30,817 bases of DNA from Ettlia oleoabundans (taxonomy: Eukaryota; Chlorophyta; Chlorophyceae; Chlamydomonadales), in contig JAAMXP010000718.1 in NCBI GenBank assembly GCA_019693395.1, forward strand, positions 2,210-33,026. Direction: 5' to 3'. This document shows, piece by piece, positions 10,715 through 22,061 of this stretch. The position numbers were made by a program, and so were the translations under genes. Each line of letters begins with the position of its first letter. Within the stretch, counting starts at the first letter, position 1. Below the pieces are notes generated by a model. That model was not told where the DNA came from, searched no databases, and worked only from the letters and a program-made list of their open reading frames with translations.

Positions 10715-11988
10715 TGTTGCTTGTGTGATTCGGCTGAGGCGGACTTGGGGTATTAAACTGCACAGGTAAACTCTACAGGTGAATGCGATGTATGCACATT
10801 CGGCAGCAGGAGGCTTCTGAGTGTTGCACATGGCCGCCTGCCAGCGGTGCAGATTGTCTGCGGCGCAGAAACTTTCAGCGGTAGAGCGACGCAACCCTGC
10901 CAAGGAATCGTGTTGGTGATGGCTTCATTGTTGCATGTGCATGCTGGTCACATATCCCTCCGCCAAAGCACCTGCAAATCTACCAGCATGAGAGCACTCA
11001 TCAGGTGTTATGCCGTTCAGCAGCTGTAGGTACCGGTAACGGGTATTTGGTCATCGGAATGGGGTCTGTAAGGACTGTCTCCTCCAGAGTCGCCATATAC
11101 ACGAATGTGGGCCGATTTGGTCCCAATTAGTGGTGCCTGCTTGAAACTCATCTCGACCACGGTTGATCGGGCGGGCCTCTGGCCAAACGATGCGCCAGCA
11201 ATGCCCTGGAGGTTTTGCTCGGGCCGGCAATTGCCGGCTGATGGCAGCTGGTGCCGCGCATCCACGAGGAGGGCAAGTAGATTCTCAATCAGACTACAGT
11301 CTTGGCTTATCATTACCCGGGTGCATCTGTTCAGTTAGCAAAGCCATCTGTTCAGTTAGCAAACATCTGAAGGGGTTAGGCTAGGTGGACGAATGCGAGA
11401 ACCAGGGTATCGTTTGCGAGTGTCACACGCTAAAACAACACACCAGCCCGTTCATGCACCTGATCACCATTAAACTCTGTATTGATACCAAACGGCCCTT
11501 GTTGGCCAGCTCATGCCACTCTGGCAGGTCCATGTCAGCAGGAGAAATGCCTCCTCATTGCACAGAGCTGCTGCGGTCGTGGTTCGTGTCATTTCTACGA
11601 CTTATAATTAGTCCCACGCTCCCTTTGCGGCCGCTGTCCTGCGACCCCCAGTTTAGACCAAGCGACATCGCCGCGTTTCTTCCTTAGGTACGCTAATCTA
11701 CGCTTTTATGGACAGAATGCCCCACGTTGCACGTGGCAGGGAGTCAATCCATGCTGCAGCCGCAGCCATGATGGTGGTGTGGCGGCACCCGGTTTTGGGA
11801 AACACGAGGGGCCTACCTGTTACCCCTGATTCCGCTCAATCTGTATGCCAATCACACGGATGAACTAATCAGGTCAAACAAGGTGCACGTTCCGCTCACC
11901 GTCCCTCTTTAGGTGGTGGCGGCGGGACTCCAGCCGCCTCGGCAGGTGCCAACGATATCATGCTTAATACGCCCAAGCGTGGCCTGGC
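10715..11988. promoter_or_regulatory. Divergent intergenic region between the reductase and the membrane-protein gene
   Basis: About 1.27 kb between two divergent start codons. The open frames here are short and resemble nothing I know. It holds a 19-base sequence repeated in tandem (separate entry). It presumably carries both promoters, but I cannot point to a specific element. Confidence 0.4.
11324..11363. repeat. Two-copy tandem repeat, 21-bp period
   Basis: The 19-mer catctgttcagttagcaaa occurs at 11324-11342 and again, identical, at 11345-11363, followed by a partial third start (catctga). The copies are separated by two bases. It lies in the divergent promoter region, so it could be a duplicated protein-binding site or a replication slip. 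Confidence 0.85.
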
Positions 11989-13138
11989 ATGACGAGCCAC
12001 ACGGGTCTTGGACTAGCGGCAGCGATTCTATACCTTCTAGCGGTAAGTAGGGTCACAGATGCAAGTGGGTGTTGCTGGGCTTGGCAGGCGGTGGCGTGTA
12101 CTCTGCGACATTTGGTTGGAAAGCCACGCAACCACTCATCCTGCTGGCCAATTTTGCTACTTTCTTATGCAGTTCTCAGCCTCATGTGCCGCGGTCTCGA
12201 CGGTGCTATACAAACCTGTAGGGCGGGAAGGGTGCCGCTGGGTGGATGCTGCTCTAGTGGCGGCCGGCCTTGTGTCGGCGGCCTGCGCGTGGGCAGCAAC
12301 CGTGCGCCAGGTCAGTACAGCCGCATGCCTGCCTCTTGAAGATGGTCAGGGAACAGCAATGCATGCCATCTGCCCCGACTTGCTTATCCTCCCGTGCTTA
12401 TTTTACCTCAGCGCAGCCCAATCTTCCCACCCCAACCCTGCAGATTCGCCTTGGCACTGCCGCCATTCGCTGCAAGCTGGGCTTCATGCTGCTGACAGCT
12501 GGTGCATTATCACACTGTGTGATGCTGGCATCACTCACAGGTGTGCTGACCACCAGCAGTCACGACTGCCTGCCATTCACTGCCAGTGTGGGTTGACAAG
12601 GGGGAGCGAACCACTGTTGGCTCCGTAAGCTGGCCGCCCAGCTGGCTGTCTTGCTGTCTTGCTGGCTGGCTGAGTGGCTGGCTGACTGCAACATGCTGAA
12701 CCCACGGCACCTGCAGTCTTCTGGTGCTTCTTCGCCACCCGCCGCTACTACAAGCATACTGGCGCCCGCTGGATGGCAACGCACGTCGTGGTGAGCCGGC
12801 CAGTCAACTATTTTTATACTTGGCAGCGCTGGAGCACCCAAGAGACGGCGTTGTTTGCTTTTGGCTGTAGCGGCGGCGCCACTGCCTGGCTGCTAGCCCT
12901 TGCAGCTGCTAGCCTCGATGCACGCCATGCGGCGGCTGCCGAGCGTGTGGCCGCAGCATTGCAGTTGTTGCAGAGCAGCCACTGTGGCGTCGCAAGAAGA
13001 AGCCACGGCACCAATAACTGCAGCAGCGCTTGCAACAGCAGCAGTAACGGCAGCGGCAAAGGCGGCGAAGCAACCATTCAAAGTGTGGCAGCAACATGGC
13101 AGGAGCCGCTGCTTCCTGGCAAAGCCTCGCTGCTCTGA
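11989..13138 (+). CDS. Four-transmembrane-helix membrane protein, family not identified
   Basis: Exons: 11989-12042, 12173-12310, 12444-12585, 12717-13138, in phase with GT-AG introns; 251 residues. Hydrophobic segments: about residues 6-33 ('GLGLAAAILYLLA' plus 'FSASCAAVSTVLY'), 43-60 ('AALVAAGLVSAACAWAA'), 74-95 ('KLGFMLLTAGAL' and following), and one in the last exon ('ALFAFGCSGGATAWLLALAA'). The loop after helix 3 has 'FWCFFATRRYYKHTGARW'. The roughly 90 C-terminal residues are Ala/Ser/Asn-rich and polar, probably a disordered tail. Cysteines occur in most helices. The plan of four helices with conserved-looking cysteines is broadly like plant DUF1218 proteins, but I see no motif that fixes the family. 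The first ATG gives only a six-residue pre-helix segment, so helix 1 may act as signal anchor. Confidence 0.68.
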
Positions 13139-13913
13139 GGGCTCTTCCCCTGCCCGTCCTCAGTCTAGGTCCCCTGTGCCGGATTAATCCCGATGGTTTA
13201 CATTGAAACAACCACTCCCTACTACGTTTAATGTCTTAGGCACAGAAGCCTGGTTCAACATATGTGCCGCTCTGCCATTAAGCTGCAACACAGACTGCAC
13301 CTCTCACTACCAGCACCGGCCATTCCTTCCCCTACCTGTTCCCGCCTGCCTTGCTCGTCCCTGCTATTTTCCCAACAACCGACTGTCCTGACCTCACTCT
13401 GCACTTTGCTCACACATGTGCTAACCGACCGTCCCCCTCATAATGCTGTTGCACTTTGTTGCCAGTCTCTGACCACCATTGCCGCTCAGCCCACCTGCCG
13501 CTCACCCCTCCGCACCAGCGCTCCCAGCGTGCTTGCCATTTTTTCTCTTCATTGATTTACTTGTTGAAACCCTCCTTAGCGCGTAACTCCTCCACCTCTC
13601 TATGGAGTCTCTAGTTGCCTCCCTTCCGGGCCACCAAGTAACAGGCTCAGCTGCTGCATTCCCCCGTCCCACTCCGACATCACCCCCGAATACTTCTGGC
13701 AGCAGATGGCTTGCCTATTGTTATTGTTACGTGGACATGAATAAATCGTCTGTCTTCCCCTATCTGCGTCTCTTTCATGTTGTGCTGCCCATTCCTTCAC
13801 CATGCTTTTATTGCACAATTGTTCCGGGATGTTTACTGCCGCCTTGGTGACATCTCCATAACCGTGGTGCTCCTGTATTTTGCCTGAGAGTATGGGTTCT
13901 GTCTGGAATGTAA
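13139..13913 (+). other. Long pyrimidine-rich 3' UTR of the membrane-protein gene, with TGTAA at 13909-13913
   Basis: After the stop at 13138 the sequence is C/T-rich with no convincing exon. The first plausible TGTAA is at 13909-13913, which would make the 3' UTR about 770 nt. An earlier unrecognised signal is possible. Confidence 0.45.
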
Positions 13914-14640
13914 GCCCCGTTTACGCGTCCATTAGAGTTCTGGACGGGGCATTAAAGGACTGAGTCGCCTATGGGACATCCACCCCTGTTGATGGCGGCC
14001 GTAGGGTTGTTGGCGGCGCCAGCATGGCGGAACTGATGTTTCAAGCCTGATGTTGACCTATGCAAATCTGCTAATAGTAGGAATTTGCTAAGAGGCGTTG
14101 AAAAATGCTCAGTAACGGTGCGGACGGCGCTCTTTGCTCCCATGCCGCTCTACTTGGAGTCTGTTGCAGCTCGGCAACTTGGCATCATGGCCGCTTGCTC
14201 ATCGGCTGCGAAGACCAACGGCATAGGTTGTATGCTGCTCCAATGCCCTTATGCTGGCGAGTTTTTGGCTACGACGCTGGCGGCGCCAGGCAGCGGCGGG
14301 AGCTGCTGATAGCCGTCTTTATGTTGCTGATCTGCCATCTCGCCTACCTGCCGTCCATCTATGGCACGCTCTCCCCCTGATTATTTGCCTGGCTGCCTGT
14401 TCGACCTGGCTGACTGCCTGGCACAAAGACACATACTGCTGTTGGTTGGGACAAGGGGCGGTGCTCCTTGCCCTTTGAACCCACGATCAACTTCTACCCA
14501 GCTGACAGCTCTCTTCTGGTCAGATCGGAGGTGGGTGCTGCATGCCACCAGCTGTAGGGCACCCTTGGTTGCACATGTTTCTCTATGGGCCACTATGCGT
14601 TGGTGGGGCACGGTAGGAAGGGATTGGAATGTAGCAGCAG
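13914..14640. other. Convergent intergenic region, no supported gene
   Basis: About 730 bp between the TGTAA signals of two convergent genes. Plus-strand open frames of 74-130 codons overlap in several phases (14085-14753) with no start context, splice structure or similarity I can recognise. I see nothing else here. Confidence 0.4.
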
Positions 14641-14645
14641 TTACA
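14641..14645 (-). terminator. Polyadenylation signal TGTAA for the BBE-fusion gene
   Basis: TTACA on the plus strand (TGTAA on minus), 195 nt beyond the proposed stop at 14840. It fits the C-terminal exon at 14896-14840, which is reached only through a GC-AG intron. Confidence 0.6.
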
Positions 14646-14839
14646 GTGCTGGCAGTTCATCAACGTATCAATATATTGGTCTCCTTAGTTGCAATTAGAA
14701 GTGTCTGCTCACGGTCGTTGCAGAAGAAGCAGTTCCAGCAACACACGCAGTAATGGAAAAGTGTGATGTTGTGTGTCAACAGTCCGCTGCCTGGCCGCTG
14801 CTCAGCTGTCGCATGCCGGCAGCAGCCTGTGATGCACCC

Positions 14840-17800
14840 TTAGCACCAAATCACAGCGGTTCCCACCAGCAGTGCCAGCGCCATGGCAAGCACTCCCTGC
14901 AGGGCATACACACAGGGGCATGAGCTGGGTAGCGTGGTGCGATGGGCAAGGGGCGTGCAAGGGGCTGCACAACAACGGTTATGGATATCCCAAGAAGGCA
15001 ACACAACCTATCTAAATAGCGTGAAGGGTTGCAGGGTGGGGTGTATACAGATTACGGCAGGAGCACCCTGCAACTGCAGACAGTAGCATGTCAAAGTATG
15101 CCTTGCCTGTTGCGCTGGGGCAGTTGCTCCTGATGATGGCGAAGGTGCGGGCGCAGGCGCTGGTGAGGGTTCCGGAGAGGGGCTGGCAGGCGAGGGTGCA
15201 GGGCCAGGTGCAGGTGCGGGGGCAGGTGAGGGGCTGTCCCCGGCAGGGATGTTGAGCGGGTTGGCAGTGAAGAGGTTTGTTGGGTCCAGCTGGCTCTTCA
15301 GGTCTTGCAGCCAGCCAATGTTTTGGCCGTAGTAGCTCTCCAGTGGGGTAGGGCCGACTTGCACATCCTCGTAATTGATGTATGCCGGCTGCAAGGAGGG
15401 TGGGGCAGGCACGATGGGTTATAAAGGGAGGGGGGGGGGGGGTCAGCAGAAAGGAAACTATGGAAGAGATGGAATACAAACGATGTGAACGTGTTGCAGG
15501 CAAGAGGTGCCCCGTGCCTTTCCGATTACATGGTGCTCGCCAAGCACAGCAATTTCCAGCGCTTCCCCCACATGCACTCCCACCCTTTCTCAGTTCCGCT
15601 GCATACAATATAAGCAAAGCCCCTTCGGTAGCTGTGTTCTTCATTCTCCCGTACATGCCCATGACCCGCTTTTCAGCCTCCTCCACAGCCTCCTCCGAAC
15701 ATTCCCTCTCGCCCTGTCTCACACACCCAGACTCACCAGTGCTGGTGCGAAGAAGGGCTCCAGTGCCGCCTGCATCTGCTCAATCAAAGGGAGCACCTTG
15801 TTGGTGGTGCCCCCCTTGGGCCACTCCGCGCCGTACTGCATGCTGAAAAGAGCGCCGCGGTGCACAAAGCCCGTGGCGTTGGGGGCCACTGCCGCAACAG
15901 CACTCTGCGGTTAGGCGGTGATTGGGAAGGAGTATAGGGTGGGGGATTGGTGGTGGCGGGCGTCTGTATAAGTGCAGGACGAGTATGGTCCAGTGTAAGA
16001 ATGCAGGTACTGGGCGCTGCTGCGGCGAGTTGGGCCTGAAAACACCAACTGACGCCGGCTATCCACAGCAAGCAGCCGATGCCTTAGCATATTTTGCTTG
16101 GCACCCTGCTGCATTCACTCACCATTACCACTATCACCCACTAGAAAGAACACCACCACAGCCCACCTGAGGCCCCAACATGTCCAGCTCAATGTAGCCC
16201 CCGTACTTTTCAATCTTGGCCTCCCACTCAATCATGGTGCGCCAGGCCTCGTCGGAAACGGGCTCCATGACGAGGAAGGACTTCAGCTTGAAGTAGGTCC
16301 TGCGAGAGGTAGTCACATAGGGCAGCTGAGCAGTGCTGAAAAGTTGCTACATCTATGGCAGGGTGTGAGATAGTCCCTGGTCCCGTGGCACCACAGGCAA
16401 AACAGGCTGCCTTGTTCATCAATGTTGCAAGCTTCCAACGGGTCAGGGTAAAAGCAGTATCTATCCACTGCATAGAAACATGCGGACCTTGTTCATGCTG
16501 CAGATGACAGTGTGTACTTCATTTGTACCACACACCATACCCGTACCGCACCTGTACTCCGCCTCCAGTTCTCGGATGTTGAGCAGGTCGCTGGGCTGCT
16601 TCACGCTGGGGTAGACTGCAGGCAGGCAGGCCAAGGCGAGTGCGTAAGGCCCTGCCGAGCACAGCATCAATGCATGCAATGGGGAAGCAGAAGCGAACGA
16701 CAGCAGCAGCAACAGCAGCAGGCTCGGAGGCAGCGGCAGCGGCAACAGCAGCAAAGGCAGGTGGCAGCCCGAAGCACCAGTGGCAGCAGCTGTAGAACAA
16801 CGGCGGCAGGGATCAGCGGCTGTCCTTGCCACCCCCAACTACCCGAGCCACCCACCCACCACTCCTCCCACCGCCCCCCCACCCCGGCACACACTCCCAG
16901 CCCTGGGTACACCCGGCCAGTGCACACCTCTTGATAACCAGCCCCACACTCTCACATGCTTGTGTGACGACCGTGTTGATCCAGGGCATCTCCTGCCAGC
17001 TCTCATCGCTGACTGTCCAGCTGGTGCCGGCACCCACCAGCCCCTCAGCCGCCAGCAACTTCTGCGCCTCCTTCTTGGGGCCCTGCACATGCGGGTGGGT
17101 GGTAGATGTGTGACCCAGTGATATCAGTGGTAAACATCAGCGGTAGGAGGGGCTCCCTGCTTGGTTACTCGCCTTTGTGTTTGTGTTGTGGGTGGAGCCT
17201 GCGCAATGTTGCACTGCCAGTTGCATGAATGAATGCTCAATTGCAGCAGTACCAATGGCAGTACGTACCGGGTATTGCGCCAGCACTTCGATTCCATCGG
17301 TGGCGATGTTGAGCTGCACCCACAATGCAGCAGAACAAGTGGTGTAAGGGAGAAAGGAAGACAACTAGGCACTTGCCAAGAGCCATTCAACATCAATAAC
17401 CATGTTGCTGGAATTCAAAGCGAGGACCCCTGAGCTGAGTGTGCCCAGCAAACAAAAAAGCTGGAGCTGGGCACTCCAAGCAGCTGGGGGCCAAAACATC
17501 AAGTCAAACACAAGGCACAGGGGCCACGCACAAACCCACTGTGCTGCAACCGGCTCTGCAGCACAGCCCTGTTGCGACGTGTGCCAGGTGATCGCAAACA
17601 TAGGAGGGATGAAGGGAGTCGGCTTGCCTGCAGGCTAGTGTTGGAGCTGCCTCGGGGCAGCCAGTCACTCTGGACAAAGTTCAAATATTGCAGGGCCTTG
17701 GAAGGGGCTGCAATGGGGGCACTTGCATAAGGGAGCGGGGTCATATATCGCAATGCAGCTGTGAAGGCTGCTGCCTGGTGGAGGGCTTGGGAGNNNNNNC

Positions 17801-20800
17801 GGCACTGTTGCTTCTTACGGTGGCAGCATGTGGAGGAGGTGGGCTCTTTTAGTTGCTGCATGCTCAACAGTCAAACAACGCACAGTATACCTCCCACTTA
17901 CCCACTGTGTAGCTGGCAATGGTGAAGAGGGGCGGCGCATCGTGCAGCTTGATGCGGAACTCAGTGACGATGCCTGGGCGGGACAGTGAGGCGAGGCAAT
18001 ACAGAGCGAGTCAGCTCAGGTCGAAGCGACACAGAACTCGAGCCAATCAAACTGGGTTGATGAGATAGGGCAAGACAAAGCTCAGGGATTAAGGTTGTGC
18101 ACCTCTGCTGCTTCGCCATTCACAAGGGGAACGTCGATACAGCATAAAGGGCAGGCGCTGCCAGCAGTGCTCTTAACACATATTGATTAGCAAAGGGCAC
18201 CGCAACTAGGGCGCGGGACCACCGCCCAGCCTGGCCCTTGTCACCTCCATGACAGCAACACTTGCCATAAGCCGCGAGCTGTGGCTGTAGCCGCCGGCCA
18301 CCTGGCACGGTGCAGCTCTGATGGGATGCCAGCATGTACCTCTTCCATGCACACGCAGTACAGTATCCGCACCTAGGTTGCCGCCTCCCACGCCGCACGT
18401 AGCGGCCAGCACTTCAGCGTTTTGCTCGGAGTTGGCCACCAGCAGCTGGCCTTCAGCGTCCACCTGCACCAGTGCATGTGGGGTGATAGAGGAGAACGCA
18501 ACAGGGAAAAGAGGAGCCACAACGGGCTGGGATAAAAGGGAGTAACGTAGGGCAGTCTGCTGCCCGCTCCACCCCAGACAGTCGCAGCTCTTCTGGCCTG
18601 CCGCTGCTCCCTTGCTTGCTGCATGCATGCGGCTATGCGGCTGTAAGGCGTGTGAAGCCAACCGAAAGGTTCTCTTAGGTAGGCCAAGTCTGCTCACCAT
18701 GTGCACTTCCACCAGCTGGTCGCATGCCAGCCCAAACTGGCGGGTGAGGGTGCCGATGCCGCCGCCCAGGAACAGCCCGCTGGTGCCCACAGTGGGGCAG
18801 GTGCCACCCACCGCTGACTTGGCACCACTAGTCTGGTTGTAAACCCAATAGTAGAGCTGAGAGATACAAGGCGAGGCGGGGACCGGGTAGGAAGGGGAGG
18901 CGAGTATGTTTGGCTGGGACACGAGCCAAGTGATGGAAGTGGTTGAAGCTGAGGTGGTGCGGGAACCTCACGCAGGCACAGGTGCAACTGTTTTTGCAAA
19001 AGTTGTTGGCCAGACCAGGTCGGCCAGTGCCGGACCAGCAGACTGGAAACAAGAGGAGGTAAGGGCGCACCTGCCCCAGCCGTGAGCCCGCCTGCACAGT
19101 GGCAGTTTCACCGTCGTCAGCCACAGTGGTTGTGTTCATGCGATTGAGGTCGATGGTGAGGTCGTTGGGCATGACGGAGTAGCCCATGTAGCTGTGCCCG
19201 CCAGTCCTGCACAGCAATGACGCCACAGGCGATGTGTGGGCTGGATTGCGCATGGCAGGATTGGCACGCGGCTGTGCTACTAAGAGCCCGAGGGGCATGC
19301 ATTATTGCTTAGGGGAGGGGGTTGTTGTTTTGGAGGATTGCCCAACGTGTTGGGCATGGGACTTTGACTGCCAGGCCCACAGTGCGTGGCAGGCTGCTTT
19401 CTCCTTTGTTGAAGCAGCGCAGCACATAGGGCGCCGCATGGCGTGCACAGCGCAGCACAGCATCCACGGCCGACGTACCGTGCCACCGGCTTGATTCCTG
19501 CCTCCTTGGCGCACAGTACCGCCGCTGCCACCTGGTCGGCATCAGCTGGGTATGCCACAGCAGCGGGGGTGGTGTCATTCAGCTTGTTCCACACCTGCGC
19601 CAGCAGAGAACGGGTGGGGCAATGGCGGGACTTGCGCGCAGAAGAGGCCTTTAAGGTGTGGCTGACTCTCCTTTGCACTGCCATGCTGCCTGGCTTGTGA
19701 ACCAGGAACCGCGCGGCATAACTAGAAGATCGCCGTGTAGGCAGCAGCAGGCCCCACTGGACACCGCATGGGGGGGGCAGTGAACAGCCCGATGGTGGCA
19801 TGCAACGCTGAACTCCAATCCCTTGATTCCAACCTTGGAAGCCTCTTCCAAGGCTGCAGGGCTGGACCCATCCACAAACTCAATGCTGGCAGCAGCCAGG
19901 CATGCCGCCAGGTCGCCGGGGATGGGACCAGGTGCGGGAACTGGGGCGGGGCCGGGGGGTGGGGAAGTCTGCATGCGGTCAGGCAAGGCGCGCCACCAAT
20001 ATCAGTAGGCATTCATGCAACAGTTTTCAGCACATGCGGTGTTGCTCCACGTCAGATAGAGACGAAAGCACAGCTGCAGCCAGCTGATATTTGTTGGGCC
20101 TCCACTTGCGCTTGCATGGACGTTACCCCAGTCGGTTGATGTGCAGGGCAGCCACCCACAAGCAGCATGGCTGTTCCCTCCATGCTGCCTTTCTTTAAAT
20201 GCTGCAACCCCAAACTAGCAACAAGCCTGCTCGCCTGGTTGAGGAAGTCAAAGGCGGGGTCGTATCCATCTGAACCGCGCAGAAACATGGGCCACGGGCA
20301 GTTCGCACGCCCCAACGTCTTGCCCGCAGCATGCACAGACACGTCCTGCGTCTTGCCATCCTCGCAGCTGCAGGCAGGCAGTAGCGTGCAGGACGGGGGC
20401 AGCACAGTAGAGTGTATTGGATCGGTGCCGCCTGCCACTACCAACACTACTATGTCTGCCACTTTGACTGCCACCAATCTCACCACCGCCACCAGAACCA
20501 TCTGAATGAACATGAATAGTGCGTTGCAACTCTGTTCTGGGCTGGCACTCACGTGAACTGAATTTTGCAGTAGCCGTCATACTCGCCTGTCGAAGCCTGC
20601 AGCACAGCAGTACAACACCTGGACGGCAGCAGCGCAGCCAAACCAGATGAAAGGAAGGGCAAACACCAGCACGCCTGACCACCTAGCAGCAAGGGTGCGG
20701 CTGGAAAAGGTTGCACAACGTTCCCCCCTTTTCTTACCTGCCTTGCGCCACCACAGCACGGGGGCAGTCACAACCCGCTTGGCCATGCAGCTGCCCACCA

Positions 20801-22061
20801 CGCATCAAAATGTGCGTTGCCAAGCACAGAACGTAGCACACCCATATGAACAATGAATGGCTGATGCACACATTACATGCACTCACGTTGTAGCAGGCTC
20901 TCTGCATGGTGGTGGTCAGATAAGCGGCGCCACCGCAGTTGGGCAGGGCGGAGGGGTCTGCTGGGAACAGCTTGTACTTGACCGAGTTCTCACACAGGTG
21001 GTTGAACTCCCACATGGGGGTGAAGTAGATTTCATCGTCCACCACCGGGATGGCCTCCAGGCCGGCGGGGCAGGCGACTGCAGCCCGTTCAAGTGGGGTT
21101 TGGTGGCAGGGTGAGAGGAGTGCAAGACAAAGGCGCGCAGCTTTGGAAGTGGGCTGCATCAGCGCGATGCATGGATGCAACTGGTGGCCACACGGGAGGC
21201 AACCAGGCCAGGCAGCATGACACTCCACAATGTGCAGGACTGGCCCCAGCATACAGGGTTCGAGCGCCGTGTGATAACCACCCCCCTACCCAGAGATGCC
21301 ACCGGTTGCCGTCCACTCACAGTTGGCAGGAAGGGGCTCCACTTTGTCAGACACGCTGCTTGCCTCCCAGGGCTGCAGTGTGGGGTCCTGGCCCGGGCAG
21401 AGGCGCACCAAAGTCTCCAACTTGATCTCAGTTTCGGGGCTTCCTTGCTTGCAGCTGTCTTTGAAGCTGGCGGTCAGGTTGGTGTAGGTGTCGCTGGGCT
21501 CAGGCCCTGGCTGCAGAGGAAGGCAGGCGGCAGGGAACAGGGCAAGGGAACCTAATTGAAGCGAGGTAGGCCACCAAGGATGGGGCGGCACGTGGGAGGG
21601 GTGATGAGCATGACTGGAGCAGGCGCAGACGGTGCAAGTTGAGGAGTTTCCCTGCCCTTGCCTCTGTGCAGAGCTCTTTGACAATGAACCCTTGCTCGGC
21701 GGCATTTTGGACAAAGTCTGGTGGGGAGCAATCTTTCTGCCGGTTGTTCCTCAGCTCATCTGCAGGGGAAGGGAAAGACGACACCATGTGCGGCGGCGCT
21801 GCCAAATGCTGGAGGCCTGGGCAACCAGCGTGTTGTGTCCACACCCCAAATGCAAGGAAGGCAGCCGTTGTTTCTGGCTGCCGCTGATCCAATGCTTTGC
21901 CACTCACAGATATAGCGAGCCAGAAGGGCTTGCTGGGTATCAAGTTCGCTACCCGGGGTGCAGGTGCGTTCCGCTGCCGCCGACAGCGTGCCCGCCAAGA
22001 GGACCAGCACTGCGGAGCGGCAGAGGGAAACGGGCGCTTGAACGTCTATTTCAAGGCGCAT
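14840..22061 (-). CDS. Secreted Cys-rich domain / berberine-bridge-like FAD oxidase fusion with hydrophobic (GPI-type) tail
   Basis: Exons: 22061-21908, 21759-21662, 21510-21321, 21077-20887, 20596-20553, 20367-20235, 19968-19807, 19594-19479, 19206-19071, 18856-18698, 18463-18373, 17973-17902, 17707-17628, 17313-17269, 17082-16928, 16605-16552, 16299-16167, 15904-15737, 15388-15107, 14896-14840; 2520 nt, 839 residues. Signal peptide at 1-30. Residues 31-270: unrecognised domain with 12 cysteines. 271-288: Pro/Ala linker. About 289-775: BBE-type FAD oxidase with the flavin His367 (TGGHSYMGYS) and Cys428 (GGTCPTVGTSG), i.e. the pair used for bicovalent FAD attachment, and the C-terminal 'YINYED' and 'LDPTNLF'. 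776-821: Pro/Ala/Ser stalk. 822-839: 'GVLAMALALLVGTAVIWC', a GPI-type tail. BBE enzymes oxidise sugars, monolignols or alkaloids; the substrate here is unknown. Donors at 21661, 20234, 17627 and 15106 are GC. The join 20235|19968 (fusion point) and the acceptor at 16605 (alternative 16613) are the least certain. Confidence 0.8.
15430..15442. repeat. Homopolymer G13 (C13 on the coding strand)
   Basis: Thirteen consecutive G inside the BBE intron between exons 15904-15737 and 15388-15107, about 40 nt upstream of the acceptor on the minus strand, where it reads as a poly-C tract. Its length is likely to vary between reads. Confidence 0.9.
17794..17799. other. Assembly gap (six N)
   Basis: Six N bases lie in the intron between BBE exons 17973-17902 and 17707-17628. 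The exons on both sides join in phase, so the gap does not break the protein, though its real length is unknown. Confidence 0.99.

Noticed and set aside
14085..14753. Several plus-strand frames of 74-130 codons as a gene or mobile-element remnant
   Set aside because: Overlapping phases, no recognised motif, no splice pattern, and they lie between two convergent polyadenylation signals.
19651..19986. Separate start of the BBE oxidase at the ATG near 19976
   Set aside because: No signal peptide follows this ATG, and its last bases form a normal acceptor (atgcag); joining the upstream secreted exons is in phase. It remains possible and is listed as a check.
21250..21262. GGTTCGA string as a tRNA B box (also near 8897)
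   Set aside because: The bases after it do not continue the B-box consensus, no A box or cloverleaf is seen, and both lie in introns.
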